Assembly: GCA_026120035.1 (NCBI GenBank)
Contig: JALRME010000014.1
Coordinates: forward strand, 1 to 64,000
Direction of reading: 5' to 3'
Length of the DNA: 64,000 bases
Origin: Coleophoma eucalyptorum
Taxonomy: Eukaryota > Ascomycota > Leotiomycetes > Helotiales > Dermateaceae
Translations under genes and position numbers: made by a program
Notes under the pieces: model-generated
Told to the model about the DNA's origin: nothing
What the model saw: only the letters and a program-made list of their open reading frames with translations
Databases searched by the model: none
Shown: positions 49,061 through 64,000 of the stretch, one piece after another
How the letters are laid out: every line of letters starts with the position of its first letter
Position numbering within the stretch: the stretch's first letter is position 1

Positions 49061-50203
49061 ATGCACCTTTTCAAAGCCTTACTTTTGGCTTTGCTACCTG
49101 TGGCGTCACTTGGTGCTAAGAAAGTTACAACCGATAAATTCCAAGACTTCCATTCGAAAGCTCTCTCCTCTACGCCATTGAAGCTTGCCGACAAGAGCTA
49201 TGACAAACTGACTGCATCCCCTCGAGACTACTCAGTTGCTGTATTGTTGACAGCCCTGGAAAGTAGATTTGGATGCCAGCTTTGTCGGGAATTTCAGCCA
49301 GAATGGGACTTATTGGCGAAGAGCTGGACTAAAGGGGACAAGAAAGGCGATTCGCGGTTAATATATGGCACACTTGACTTTATGGACGGGAAGGGAACTT
49401 TTCAATCGGTATATCAGTTGAATTTTCTTGACTGCTTGCGCTAACCTGTCTGTAGCTTGGTCTCCAGACAGCTCCGGTCCTATTGCTCTTTCAACCTACA
49501 AGTGGTCCCTTTGCTGTTGCAGATAGTGGCCCCTTACGATATGATTTCACCAATGGGTGAGTGATTAAATTCTTGTATTCTCCTGTGAGCCATCTCCGCT
49601 AACTCCAGTTCAGACCACAATCAGCGGAGCAGGTCCACGCCTGGATTGCTCGCCATCTCCACGATCGACCGCACCCAGAGCTTCGTCGGCCTATCAACTG
49701 GGTTAGAGGAATTGCCATTACAACCACCATACTTGGTACAATTACCTTCATCAGCGTTGCTTGGCCATACCTCCTTCCTGTCATCCAGAACCGCAATGTT
49801 TGGGCCGCGATCAGTCTAATTGCCATTCTACTTTTCACCAGTGGCCATATGTTCAACCACATTCGTAAAGTCCCTTACGTTGCAGGAGATGGGCGTGGTG
49901 GAATAAGCTATTTCGCTGGCGGATTTTCCAACCAATATGGATTAGAGACACAGATTGTGGCTGCAATGTGTATGATACCTTCTTTCAAACGCAAACTTGA
50001 ACTAATTCGGTTATATAGATGGCTTGCTATCATTTGCCACAATTTCGTTGGCCCTCAAAGTACCCCGCATAGCTGATCCTCGGACTCAGCAAGTCGCTGT
50101 ACTTATTTGGGGAGGTGTCATCTTTTTGATGTACAGCTTCTTGCTAAGTGTGTTCAGAATCAAGAATGGGGGCTATCCATTTTTCCTGCCACCATTCATG
50201 TAG
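49061..50203 (+). CDS. OST3: Oligosaccharyltransferase subunit OST3/OST6 (oxidoreductase)
   Basis: Four exons: 49061-49408, 49456-49556, 49614-49969 and 50019-50203; 329 residues. Residues 1-19 are a signal peptide (MHLFKALLLALLPVASLGA). A lumenal thioredoxin-like domain follows, with the redox-active CxxC pair Cys72/Cys75 in SRFGCQLCREF. Four transmembrane helices occupy the C-terminal half; between helices 2 and 3 lies GHMFNHIRKVPY and SYFAGGFSNQYGLETQIVA, typical of OST3/TUSC3. The protein ends KNGGYPFFLPPFM. As a subunit of the ER oligosaccharyltransferase it forms transient mixed disulfides with substrates so that cysteine-proximal sites are N-glycosylated. Confidence 0.96.
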
Positions 50204-51810
50204 TGTTCTTCATAAAGACAGCTTACTGCAGGGACTCTATACGCGTCCTGGTGCCGCGGATATCACTTAGGGAAGGATGTATAGATCAGATCAGATCCAG
50301 GAAAATATGTATTATAGGGTGACCTTATGGTGACGAATGGTGCAGCAACTTGACCCTCTGCGCTTGGGGTGTAGATCCGAGAGTTAAGGTCATCAGCGCC
50401 TGTGCAACTACAGCTTGTGACGCGGAGCTGTGGCAAACACGGACGATGTTTTCATAGAAGGAAAAATTACAAAGGATACAGTTTGACGGCAATTTTCCGA
50501 CGTACCCTTGATACATTTTTCACCGTGCGAATAGATCAACTAGTCCAGAAGTCCGAGACCCATCCTCTGTAACTCAAACGTTGTCTTCGGATTACTTGGA
50601 TTTACGGTGGTATTTTGATGCCAAAGCCGCGCATATGATGTCTGTCTCACTGAATATGATTCCTGCTACAGAATTTCTTGTTATCCTTGGTACAATTTTA
50701 ATACATTCCCGGATGAGTGAACAGAGGCTTTGGTCTTGAGGGAAGTGGTAAAAGAAGTCTTCGACTTTAATGAACAAAAAGCTTTCTGACAGGTAAATAT
50801 TTTCCTACATTAATGATTTTTCTCCCCTGTATTCACCATTCGACATGCTGCACTCATTTCCCTTCTTCCCTGGCAACAACAAAGTTGGATTTATGATGTA
50901 AACTCGGATCGTAGTCCATGGTGCTTCGAATAGGATCTTGAAATTTTAGCAAGTCCTCGGCTAGAATGGATTAAAAGGGGATTATTGTTTGGTAGTCTGG
51001 GGCTTCAATGGTGATGGTGGTAGTGGTGGTAGGAGTAAGAGCCCCAATATTTATACGCAAGACATGGGAAAGAATAGCCCTATGAAATGGCAGGCGGTAA
51101 AATATTAATGATACTCTTCCACTACTTCGTCTCCTATATATATATGTGTGTGTCCTTGAGATCTACAATAAAACAAAGCATAGTGTGTACTTCTCTTATC
51201 GTACCAAGCTATTACCCTAGCCCAAGCACGAGTAGGCCAAGTAATGAAGTCCTGGACTTAATACGAGCAGACCACCTAAACGATCCAGGACAAAAACAGT
51301 CCAGATAGCGTTTTCTATAAGGGCCAACCAGGTCCAGTTAAGTCCAGGGTAAGCAGCACGAAGTACCATAAAAGTGTGAAAGTTCATTGAACACTTTTAG
51401 ATCTGCGTGATTAGAATAGAGACGGGAAGAATATACTAGCAGCCTACTAGGGGGCGCCAATTGATTCTGTCATCACATACCTGTCAGCAACGGGAATTCC
51501 CAAGATGTGACGAAGAGAAATAGAACCGAATGAATGGATCCAAACAAGATGCGCTCTGGGGAGCATTGAAATATTGCCAGCCCACCTTGGTGTTTCAGAG
51601 AGATGGATTGATATTGTCGGAAGAACTTATTGGTCGCCTAGAGAGTGTTAAGTTTCCAGGTTAATGCGACGATATGATTTGAATAGTCAAAGTGATGTGT
51701 CCATAATGAATTTCTTTGGTATAAGTCTAGGTCTAGTCTAGATTTGGCCCCAATATACTCCTAACTCCTTAGGAAAAGCCAACGGTAGATTCAGCGATCC
51801 TAAACAATAA

Positions 51811-51836
51811 CACCCCCACCCCCACCCCCACCCCAC
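51811..51836 (+). repeat. C-rich simple repeat (CCCCCA units)
   Basis: About four tandem copies of a CCCCCA-type unit on the plus strand. The complementary strand has four G-runs of four or five and could in principle form a G-quadruplex. Confidence 0.8.
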
Positions 51837-52027
51837 AGCTCTCGCGAGTACAGCCCTAAAAATTTCCGAGGAGTATCGAGTTAGTACCAACTACGTTTGT
51901 TGACGGGGAGATGGGGCGAGAAGGGAAGTAGGGAGATGACGACTAACCAAAGCCAATTACCTCTCAAGCTACCATAAAATCCTCCAAACTATCCTTTGAA
52001 GCCGCCAATAAAATGTCAGAACTGTAC

Positions 52028-52056
52028 AGAAGAAGAAGAAGAAGAAGAAGAAGAAG

Positions 52057-52086
<30 letters not shown>
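52028..52086 (+). repeat. AAG/GAA trinucleotide microsatellite
   Basis: Nearly 20 perfect tandem copies of AGA over 59 bases, outside any recognisable gene. Uninterrupted purity suggests it is recent or length-polymorphic. Polypurine tracts of this kind can form triplex DNA. Confidence 0.95.
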
Positions 52087-52088
<2 letters not shown>

Positions 52089-52801
52089 TATGTACCAAAA
52101 CTCACCAAGCCCAATTTCCTCCTAGTCTATGGCCTTATCCTCGGACCTAAGAGTTAGAATTTCGATCTGTATTCCATTAGCCAACTTCAAAATGGGCAAA
52201 GCCCGCTATTGATATGTCCTCATAGTATCCTGAGAGCCACTCAGGTGTTTGGCTAAATCAATTAACAAAAGAGGTAAACCCCAGAAGGGCTTCCTAGAGA
52301 TTAAATACCGGTGCGCTGTTCGCTGTTTAGTTAAGTAGGTTAGTGACATGAAACTTCACAAGGAGCCACCTTGATCCATCTCATGTCATAACCTGGTTTA
52401 ATAATTTTGGAATTTCTTTGACGGGGCTGGTAAAAGCACCCTATTCTGATGTAACAAGAAGATGAAGTACTTAGCTACTGTTATGAAGGAGTGCAGTGGG
52501 GAAGGGTCCGGATGAGGTCCAGGTCCATGGTTCCGGGTCCAGGGTCCAGAGGTGGAAACTAGAAAGTGCACTCGTCGAATCCGATCTCTGAAGAGTCTTG
52601 GGGCCATGGCCTGTACTGACCGATATGCGCATTGCAACGCAGCACCTGAGTACAGGCAGAAAAGAAAAGTGATTGGTCATTGGCGAGATCCTACTCAACA
52701 CTATCAGATACTGCAACGGGTATGTAACAAAAAAACAAGAAAAAAAGGTGATTAGCTTACATGCCCGTACCCTAGGTGTGAATAAAATTCTCCGGGATTG
52801 A

Positions 52802-53914
52802 TCACTCGCTCAATGCACGAAGCACATAGTCAGTAAGTCTAGGTACTATGTACTGCAAAGAACAACTTACATCTAAGCAGCGCGATTTTGTGAGGTCCTG
52901 GTTTCCTTTCTTGGTGGGGACATTCCAGAGGGAGTCCTGTTTGACCAAGTAACAATTTCCGTTGGCCTCGGTGATAATTGTCTTCTTTCCGTTCCCAGTA
53001 ATATGGTAACCACCATGTTCACCAAGATCTCCCTTAGGAATATAGTAGACTAGGAACCACAAAACCTGTCAGTGGGGGTATGGATGGGTTTAGTGATAGT
53101 TTAAAAAACTTACACCTGAGCTCTGAAGTAAGAGACTTGTGGTGATTCCAATGGACTTTCTTCATGGCACGGAAAGTAGGAGTTGTCACGGGAAATTTAA
53201 GAGCAGACCGCATAGGCTTGTGTTCTCTTTTGGGTCCTAGTCCTTGTCCTGGTCGTTGGTTCCGCGAAAGAGTTCGGGTGGAAAGTTTTTGACGTGATCC
53301 ATGAGAAGAGAAGGAAACAGCACGAGTTGATTGGATTTGAATGTCGGTAGACTTGTATGATGGCACAAATCGGCTAGATGAGCTGATTGGTTGGCGCGAC
53401 TTTCGAATCTATTAATGTTAGCTACCAAGTTGATCATTATATTCAATTATCCTTCATGAATTAAACATATAAACACGTGATTTGACCACCATGTCATGAG
53501 AAGGAAGAATGTGGAAAGAGCAACCGCTGGGCGTCTGAGTTGAGAAATCACAATACAGGGAGGTTACTATGACTTTGGAGTCCACAGCTGCACCTGTAGT
53601 GTAATGACATGTGGCGTCCGAATGGGACTGGGACTTGTGAATTGAGGACTTACTCGCTCAATGTGTTTTTGAATGCTGGAAGTAACTCGAGAGTTTGTCA
53701 CATCAGCCGGTGGCGTGATGGACGCAGGAGTTGATTGAGAGGAAGAAAATGATACCTTTGATGCGAGAGGGATTTTCGATTGCTGCATCAAAGCTGGAGA
53801 AGGAACAAATAAATGCTGCGAAGCAATGGAATATGGAAAAGAGGGGGCAACCTTCTGGCTGGCGAGACCAGAGAGGTTTGGAAGAGCTCGTGGAATGGAA
53901 GAGTTGAATGGCAT
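52802..53914 (-). CDS. Unrecognised spliced gene, hypothetical protein
   Basis: Start ATG at 53914. Three exons join in frame: 53654-53914 (phase 0), 53114-53408 (ends phase 1) and 52871-53049, about 245 residues so far. Each has an exact GTAAGT donor, including one at the end of the third exon, and acceptors AATAG and CCTAG. The terminal exon is not resolved; if the last intron is retained the frame stops at 52802. The protein is Ser/Thr/Pro-rich and basic at first (MPFNSSIPRALPNLSG, QIQSTRAVSFSSHGSRQK), then has GGYHITGNGKKTIITEANG and WNVPTKKG. No family recognised, no signal peptide, no membrane segment. Location in a gene-poor, repeat-bearing area fits a lineage-specific gene. It could still be a chance or decayed gene. 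Confidence 0.5.
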
Positions 53915-55535
53915 TTTGAAGCTGTGAGGAGGTGACAGGGAAGAAGAAGAAAGGAAGAGGGAAAAACGAGGGGAAGAGCCGGGTATAAAACAATGGAATC
54001 ATAGCTAAAATTTCTACATTGGGCTAATTCTAAGGCTATTGATACTACTTAGAAGAGAAGGAGCACATGAAATGAAGCAGGTACTCAACAAAATAATAGG
54101 TAGATTTCGCAGATTTCACCTTGTCTAGATCTATGTAACGGAATGTTCCTGATTCAGGAGTTCTGTCTGGTGGCATGTCTTTCACCAGATCCTCTGCATG
54201 AAGTTGGGAACATTAGAAAATCTTGAACCAAAGTGATTGAAATTTGGACAAATTAGTGAGACTAACTGCATTAACTGCTGGCGTGCTCAAGTTACATCAG
54301 TTTTATCGAGGCCTGACGCAGAAAAATCATCTCGCGAGGAAACAATTTTGCTCATTCTTATACTATGATGGATATGCTGGCCAGTGATCTGTGTGCTTGA
54401 AGAGACATCTTAACCCAACCACGCTAGTGATCGCGTTCTCTTATTGAAGAAGAAACGCTGATAATACAAACATGATTCTGTAAAAATACGAGGAAATCTC
54501 ACAACCATAAAATAAGTAAGGAAGGAGATACAGATGTCCAAATAAGGTTGCGGCTTCGCTTGATAAAGGGGTTAACCGAGGACCAATGATGTAGGTGTGG
54601 CTTTCGTGAGCAGGCCAAGCCGACACCCAGTTGTCGATGAAGTTACTCCGAAGAGAAGTTGATCACCAAGACTAGTATTATAGTGAAGAAGATATTTGGG
54701 CTTAATGTTAGAGCTGAGATGAATCATCAACCTCGAATAAACTTGCCTGGCATTCACCTTTGTTCCACAGCGAGGTAAGAATACTGTCGAAAGGTTCCCC
54801 AAGGTAGGACAAATTCTGAAAGATATACTAATGTGGCAATTTTCTGGTGAGTATTACAGGCATCAGCTTAATAAATAGTTAAGTACTAGTGAGAAGCCAC
54901 GTATCCTGCTAAGAAACGCAACGGCTCCAACGTGTTCTTGCTTGTCAAGGGCATCGGCATGAATCCAAATTCGAAATCTGAAAATGATTCTAGTTGGACT
55001 CATAGGTGAAGCCAGATGTGTCTGCAGATAGTTTTCAACCCTGGGAAGCAGTACACTGCCGCTTTCAAAGTCATGCCATATTTTCTCAGGTGGGGGAGGG
55101 GGAATTTGCCGAAGAAGAGGTAGCGGGACATATTTCTTGGCGTCTTTGGTTGAATCTTGAAAGTGAGAACCGAGTGCAACAATTTTGAGGCGGAAACTTA
55201 AACCCTGTTTTCGTACTCTCCACCGAGGTCTCATATTGTCTCTAAGCTGGAGCCTGTTTTGGTACATTTGATTGATCCTAAATCTCCTGCAAAAGTACAA
55301 CAACAAAATCCTAATGTCTTGATTGTCTTAAATTTAACTTCAGCTCGTCTCAGTCATAACCTCAACTGCGTGTCACAGCGGTATGTTTGAGTGAAGAAGC
55401 TTTTGTACACCAATATTGAATCTAGCTGACAAGTAAAAAACTACCAAATGTCAGTAATTATTTGAATCCAAAACTCCATCAGCGCCACGCTTTTCCCAGT
55501 ACCTTTGTGTCTCAGGTTCTGATCACAAGTCTTTA
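53915..55535. other. Intergenic region
   Basis: About 1.6 kb. One minus-strand ORF of 147 residues (54863-55306) is basic and has a Pro run (RQIPPPPPEKIWHDF) but no known motif; I cannot support it as a gene. The remainder shows nothing. Confidence 0.45.
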
Positions 55536-59476
<3,941 letters not shown>

Positions 59477-62400
59477 ATGGCATACTCCAATAGCGGCGGC
59501 GGCACTCTCACATTGCCATCGCCTACTCACGTTCACCATGTCGACGTTACATCTGCCGTAAGATCGCTACGTCGTTCGTTGTCAAGATCACCATCCAAGT
59601 TCCGCCTCGTCACGAAGTCGCCAAGTCCATCTCCTCAATCACCTCTGTCACCTTCTCCATTGTCACCTCCGAAGCGCGCATCCTCTCAACCGGCGCTCTT
59701 TGGAAATAGTCAGACGAACCCTCCGCATACACCATCACCACTGGCCGTACCTTTTCCACCCAGCGCAAAACTTGCCTTGCGCTCATCTACTCGCTCAAAG
59801 ACAGCACCTGCGCGTCCCCCGCCTCGAACCAGAACACCACCAAAGAGTCCCATGAAGCGCGCGCTGAGTGAAGCATCAGATACTGGAAATGCGACGCCGA
59901 CCTCTCAGCAGAGTCCCGCGGAAGGCCAGGAGAATAAGAGCAGCAGCGTCAGCCCAGCTGAGCGAAAGCGGTATGAACGCAAGAGTCTTGAGAGGGGATC
60001 GAAGATGCCACTCAGTCTGGATACCGCTGGCCCACTAAATCATGCATTATCGCGCCTTGGGGAGGGAAATAATGAAGTCACTACGTCAACTACTTCAAGC
60101 CCGTTGAAGCGTAGCGATGCGATTATGAACCTGGATCAAGCGAGCCTGGGAAGTCCCGTCGCAAAGAGGAGGAGTTTGCACGGGTCTGCGAGCTTTGGAT
60201 ATGATTTCAATATATTTGACCAAGCACCATCGCCCTCGCCGCACTTTGACGTTCATGACGAACTAAACCAGGAATATGAGTTGTCAGCATCTTCTCTGGC
60301 TGAAAACTCGGCAAGCTCACCCTTCACGTCGATGCCTCGACGATCCTCATCCTTGCGCAAATCCACTCTACAGCAGCGTCACGGTGAAAAGACATCTTGG
60401 GGCCGGAGACACGCTGCCCAAGTGTTGGCAGCCCAGCAAGCCGCAATGACTGCCCCCGAGATTTCGACACCAAACCCTTCAAAGAATCGACCACGACTAT
60501 CTTTGGATCAGTTCATGCCTCCTATGGCTCGAGACAGCCCATTTTCATCTCAAAGTAGCCTGCCAAATGCTTCAATTCATATGGCCAATCAGCCAACACA
60601 TCAGCCACATCCATTATCGAGGACCATGACAACTTCATCGAGTAGCTCAAGCATTGTGGATGAGTCACCCACCCATGTTCCAGTACATTTTGGAGACCAA
60701 CCGCGCCCAAAGCTAGATTTCTCCAAGTCTCTTCCTGCAGGCTCACTAAGACCCTTCTCCTTGGATCTGGCATCAGAGGATTATTCGGGGTCGTTTTCCA
60801 CACCAAAAAACTACAAGTCTGTTAAGCCATTACCTGCGGCTTTCATGTCAACCGGTCTCATTTCAAAGGTTAATCGTAACCCTGAAGACCCTCAGCCGGC
60901 TCGTGGTACCGGCAAAAGCAATATGCCAGATACCCCCTGTAAAAAGCATGTAAATGGATTTGCAACGTATCCAGCACCTGTTCCGGGGAGTGCCATTGCA
61001 AAGGCTCGGCATATACGACACTCATTTGGAACGCCATCTACCCCTTTCAATCCTCACGGTACTCAACCTAAGCAAAGCACTTTTGGCAAGGGTGTGAGTG
61101 TGTTCGGAAGCGCTTTTGGTAACAATCGTTTGATGAGACGTTCAAGTTTTCTTAGTATAGATGGAGATGATAACGCAAGCTCTCCTGATGCTAAGGCGGA
61201 TAACCAGATCAATATCGACTTTGATCTTCCACCAACTCCCACTAAACAAGTTTGCGCCCCAGCGGCTATACATTTAGAAGATCACGGAAGCCCGAGCAGT
61301 CATCGAAGCTTTCCGCAATCTGCAGTTGGACTTGGACTGATGAAGAAGATTCAGAGATCAAGCAGTAAGTTAAACCTCTTCACAAGTCCAGATGATCGAA
61401 CGGATGGTAGTGACGATGAGACGTCACTGGATCCAAACGACTCGCCTACAACTTCCAATTTTCGGCTGTATTCAGACCTGGGTACTATGATGCCGTCTTT
61501 TGGCCGATCTCGGGCTCTTCGGGTTGGTTCTCATAGCCAAACCAAGCCGCCCTTGGTTGTCAAATCTCTTACTACATCGTTTCTCACTCTATCAAGTAAG
61601 CCGGGCTTTGCTAAATTTAGTCACGTGGCTCCAGCCAGTCCGCTGGAGCGTGTAGAATTTATCGAGAGGAGGTCCCCTCGTACTCCAGTCGACAGTATGA
61701 CTCCTCCAGATCCAAGCGGTCTATCTATATCCAACCATCGAGATGCGAATGTTGGAGGGGCTTCGATGCTACCTCCTGCAACACCCACAGCTGGCAGAGA
61801 CTACTTTGCCCAGCTCGGCGATCGCCGACATAGTACCACTCCCGTTAGTGGCTTTGCGCCGTCAGAGGTTGATGATTCACTTACCTCGAGGTTTGAGAAG
61901 GCTGAGATGATTGGTACTGGAGAGTTCTCGTACGTCTACCGTGTGACAGAAGCTGCACAACCTTCTACCGCCATGAAATCATTTCAGTTTGGTACAATCA
62001 GCTCGCCCACTCGACGATCCCCAACGACTCCATTGGAAGAGCGTATCTTTGCCGTTAAGAAGTCACGACAGCCTTTCCAAGGCGCCAGGGACCGTCAGCG
62101 GAAACTGCAGGAGGTTGATGTGCTTAAAGCACTCGGCCATTCTGATCACGTCGTGCACTTCATTGACCACTGGGAGCAGAAGGATCATCTGTATATTCAA
62201 ACAGAGTTCTGTGAAGAAGGCAGTTTGGATCTCTTCTTATCACAAGTTGGACGAAAAGGAAGACTGGACGATTTCCGTATCTGGAAAATCATGCTTGAGC
62301 TTAGTCTGGTTCGTTCCCATTTGAAGCTTCCATTTGGGCTCTACTGACAATTCGTTAGGGATTAAAGCATATCCATGACTCGGGATATATTCATCTTGAC

Positions 62401-63126
62401 CTGAAACCTGCAAATATATTCATTACCTTCGAGGGAGTCCTCAAAATCGGCGACTTCGGAATGGCCGCCCACTGGCCTGCACAGCCAGACATCGAAGGTG
62501 AAGGTGACCGTGAGTACATCGGCCCCGAAATCTTGCTAGGAAAGTACGACAAACCATCCGATGTTTTTGCTCTCGGTCTCATAATGCTTGAGATTGCTGG
62601 TAATGTCCAGCTTCCTGACAACGGTCCAACCTGGCAGCGGCTTCGTTCCGGCGACATGAGCGATGTTCCAAGCTTGACCTGGAGCAGTGCTAGCACTATC
62701 CTACGGGACGCAACCGGAATTCCCATTGAGGATAGTGATATCAGTATGGATCTCTATGGCAGCGACGAGGAGATCGAGCATGACTTTGGATCCCCGTCCA
62801 TGACCACTCGGAAGCGGAGCGTCGATTGTTCGAATAGATCCTTCTCTCACGATCCAGCCAACCTTTTCGGCTCTATTAGACGAGGAGAACTTCACCAAGC
62901 ACCTGTCTTTATGCGTGACATGCATCATGACCATGCTCTTGATCGTATTGTTCGATGGATGATATCACCAGCTCCAGAGGATCGACCCCTGATACACCAA
63001 GTTCTTGAGTCTGACGGACTTCAGTGGGTCGAGGCTCGTCGTCGAGCTGGAGCTACAGTCTTCGAAGGAAACTGGGGCCCAGCCGATGATATCTTGGCAG
63101 ACGATGCGGAAATGATGGATGTCTGA
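59477..63126 (+). CDS. WEE1: Wee1/Swe1 cell-cycle inhibitory kinase
   Basis: Two exons: 59477-62308 and 62359-63126; 1199 residues. ATG at 59477 (context CTACCATGG) was chosen; the frame is open further up without an ATG. Residues 1-800 are disordered, rich in Ser-Pro and Thr-Pro pairs expected for CDK feedback phosphorylation. The kinase domain runs from about 805 to 1185: glycine loop GTGEFSYVY, catalytic Lys in FAVKKS, HVVHFIDHWEQKDHLYIQTE, the Wee1-type catalytic loop HLDLKPANIF, GDFGMA, and EGDREYIGPEIL, a Wee1 hallmark. The intron (GTTCGT donor) lies just before GLKHIHDSGYIHLDLKP. Wee1 phosphorylates the conserved Tyr of Cdk1 and delays mitotic entry. An acidic insert sits in the C-lobe (DLYGSDEEIEHD). 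Confidence 0.97.
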
Positions 63127-64000
63127 GTGGACGCTGCAATTTCAGCTGCCCAATTGTTGGAAGTACTATCTCAAACCTGGATAGAACTTGCGAGGGTTAG
63201 ATGAGCTTAACTTTGAATTTTCAACGGGAGTCACGGCGTTCCCTGGATAGCGCGGCGTTTCTCATATCTAGTGCAGGCTGCACATTACGACCTTCCTTTC
63301 ATGAGCGACGACGAAACGCTTCATTATCATCAATATGAGCCAGCTTTACTTGCCTTTTTTTGCTTCAATTGATATATATGCTTCGAACACAGACGAGACA
63401 GAAAACTTTTACGCCTTCACGAAATGATAGATTTGCGGACGATGGAAGGACGCCCATCGAGTAGACGGAATAAGGTATCATGTTTGGGGGTTTATGATAT
63501 AGGTTGACTCAACAACTTAATTCAAGTTGGACTGTCTTTTCCGGTTCGAACAGAAAAATGGGAGCATATCGGGGCGAAGTATTACAGCTGCTTGCTTAAT
63601 TAGTTGGACCAAACTGCTTTTGGTTGCTTTGTATGAGCTACGGAGGAAAGGGGTGGAAGAAACGGATTGATATTGGGGGAATGAAGGCAGAGGGAATCAA
63701 TAAATCTTGCCACTGTTAATGGTGCAAATAGAACAGATTAAGGTTCTTTGCTTGGGGGCGTATGACCTTTCCCTCCTCCTTGAGAGTTGAGTATTTGCTG
63801 GATTGATAGAAAAAAAAGAAAGAAATTCAACTATTTGAGCAAGTCTTGTTTGTTGTCTTTGATGCTGAACGTCAATTGTGACTAATCCTTGCGAAGGAGT
63901 TTGTGCTTTGTCACAGATGATGTGATGCTCATGGAGTAGGCCATTCATTCTTATTTGGATGCTCACATGGATTCATGGGTTAGGGATCAATGAGAAGTAG
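63127..64000. other. Right-edge intergenic region
   Basis: About 870 bp downstream of wee1, presumably including its 3' untranslated region. One minus-strand ORF of 89 codons (63697-63966) has no recognisable motif. Nothing else seen. Confidence 0.45.

Larger units (their letters stand above)
50204..52801. other. Gene-poor, repeat-bearing region
   Basis: About 2.6 kb with no recognisable gene. It holds a C-rich run (51811-51836), an AAG microsatellite (52028-52086), a cluster of GTCCAGG/TCCAGGAC words near 51248-51345 and a GGTCC-rich stretch at about 52505-52552. ORFs are short and motif-free. Confidence 0.55.

Noticed and set aside
52028..52086. CRISPR array
   Set aside because: A simple trinucleotide run with no spacers, in a eukaryotic genome.
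54863..55306. 147-codon minus-strand ORF with a Pro run
   Set aside because: No domain and another frame is also open over part of it; not enough to call a gene, though transcript evidence could revive it.
63543..63553. GGTTCGAACA as a tRNA B-box
   Set aside because: No matching A-box, acceptor stem or anticodon arm at the right distance; no tRNA was found anywhere in the window.

Overview
The window looks like nuclear DNA of a filamentous ascomycete (Pezizomycotina). Almost every gene is interrupted by short introns (mostly 45-60 nt, GTAAGT-like donors, CTAAC/CTGAC-like branch sites, TAG/CAG acceptors). Genes lie on both strands without operons, and the protein families are fungal: sterol O-acyltransferase, fimbrin, Wee1, OST3, and an SR protein closely resembling fission yeast Srp1. 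A leotiomycete-like host is possible, but that is only an impression.

Layout. 1-1.9 kb: AT-rich, short repeats, no convincing gene. 2.2-3.9 kb (+): vacuolar amino-acid transporter. 5.2-6.7 kb (+): six-exon rhodopsin-like membrane protein. 7.2-7.8 kb (-): PC4/Sub1 coactivator, head-to-head with a PXA-PX-nexin_C protein (8.8-12.1 kb, +). 12.6-16.9 kb (-): 5-oxoprolinase. 16.9-21.5 kb: gene-poor. 21.5-25.4 kb (+): MIT-domain protein. 26.2-28.3 kb (-): fimbrin, head-to-head with a hotdog thioesterase (29.1-29.5 kb, +). 30.1-31.0 kb (+): RING-like/ankyrin-like protein. 32.1-34.5 kb (+): sterol O-acyltransferase. 35.0-36.3 kb (+): MRM2-type rRNA methyltransferase. 36.7-37.5 kb (-): ribosomal protein eL18, head-to-head with a Ypr011c-type mitochondrial carrier (38.5-39.7 kb, +). 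40.3-41.5 kb (+): SR splicing factor. 42.0-46.2 kb (-): DDHD phospholipase. 46.5-48.7 kb (-): coiled-coil protein, head-to-head with OST3 (49.1-50.2 kb, +). 50.2-55.5 kb: gene-poor and repeat-bearing, with one unrecognised spliced gene (52.8-53.9 kb, -). 55.5-56.7 kb (-): DIM1 rRNA dimethylase. 59.5-63.1 kb (+): Wee1 kinase.

This is an ordinary housekeeping stretch: membrane transport and contact sites, glutathione turnover, actin, sterol storage, ribosome and rRNA maturation, splicing, N-glycosylation and cell-cycle control. I see no biosynthetic cluster, CRISPR array, intact transposon or defence system, and no new multi-gene system. The items most worth a second look are the unrecognised spliced gene near 53 kb, the RING-like/ankyrin-like protein, the coiled-coil protein with a distinctive C-terminal tail, a likely GC-AG intron in MRM2, several micro-exons, upstream ORFs ahead of wee1 and the MIT gene, and a recurrent TACCTTACC-type promoter motif. 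Exon coordinates were derived by hand from frame continuity and splice consensus; no transcript data were used.
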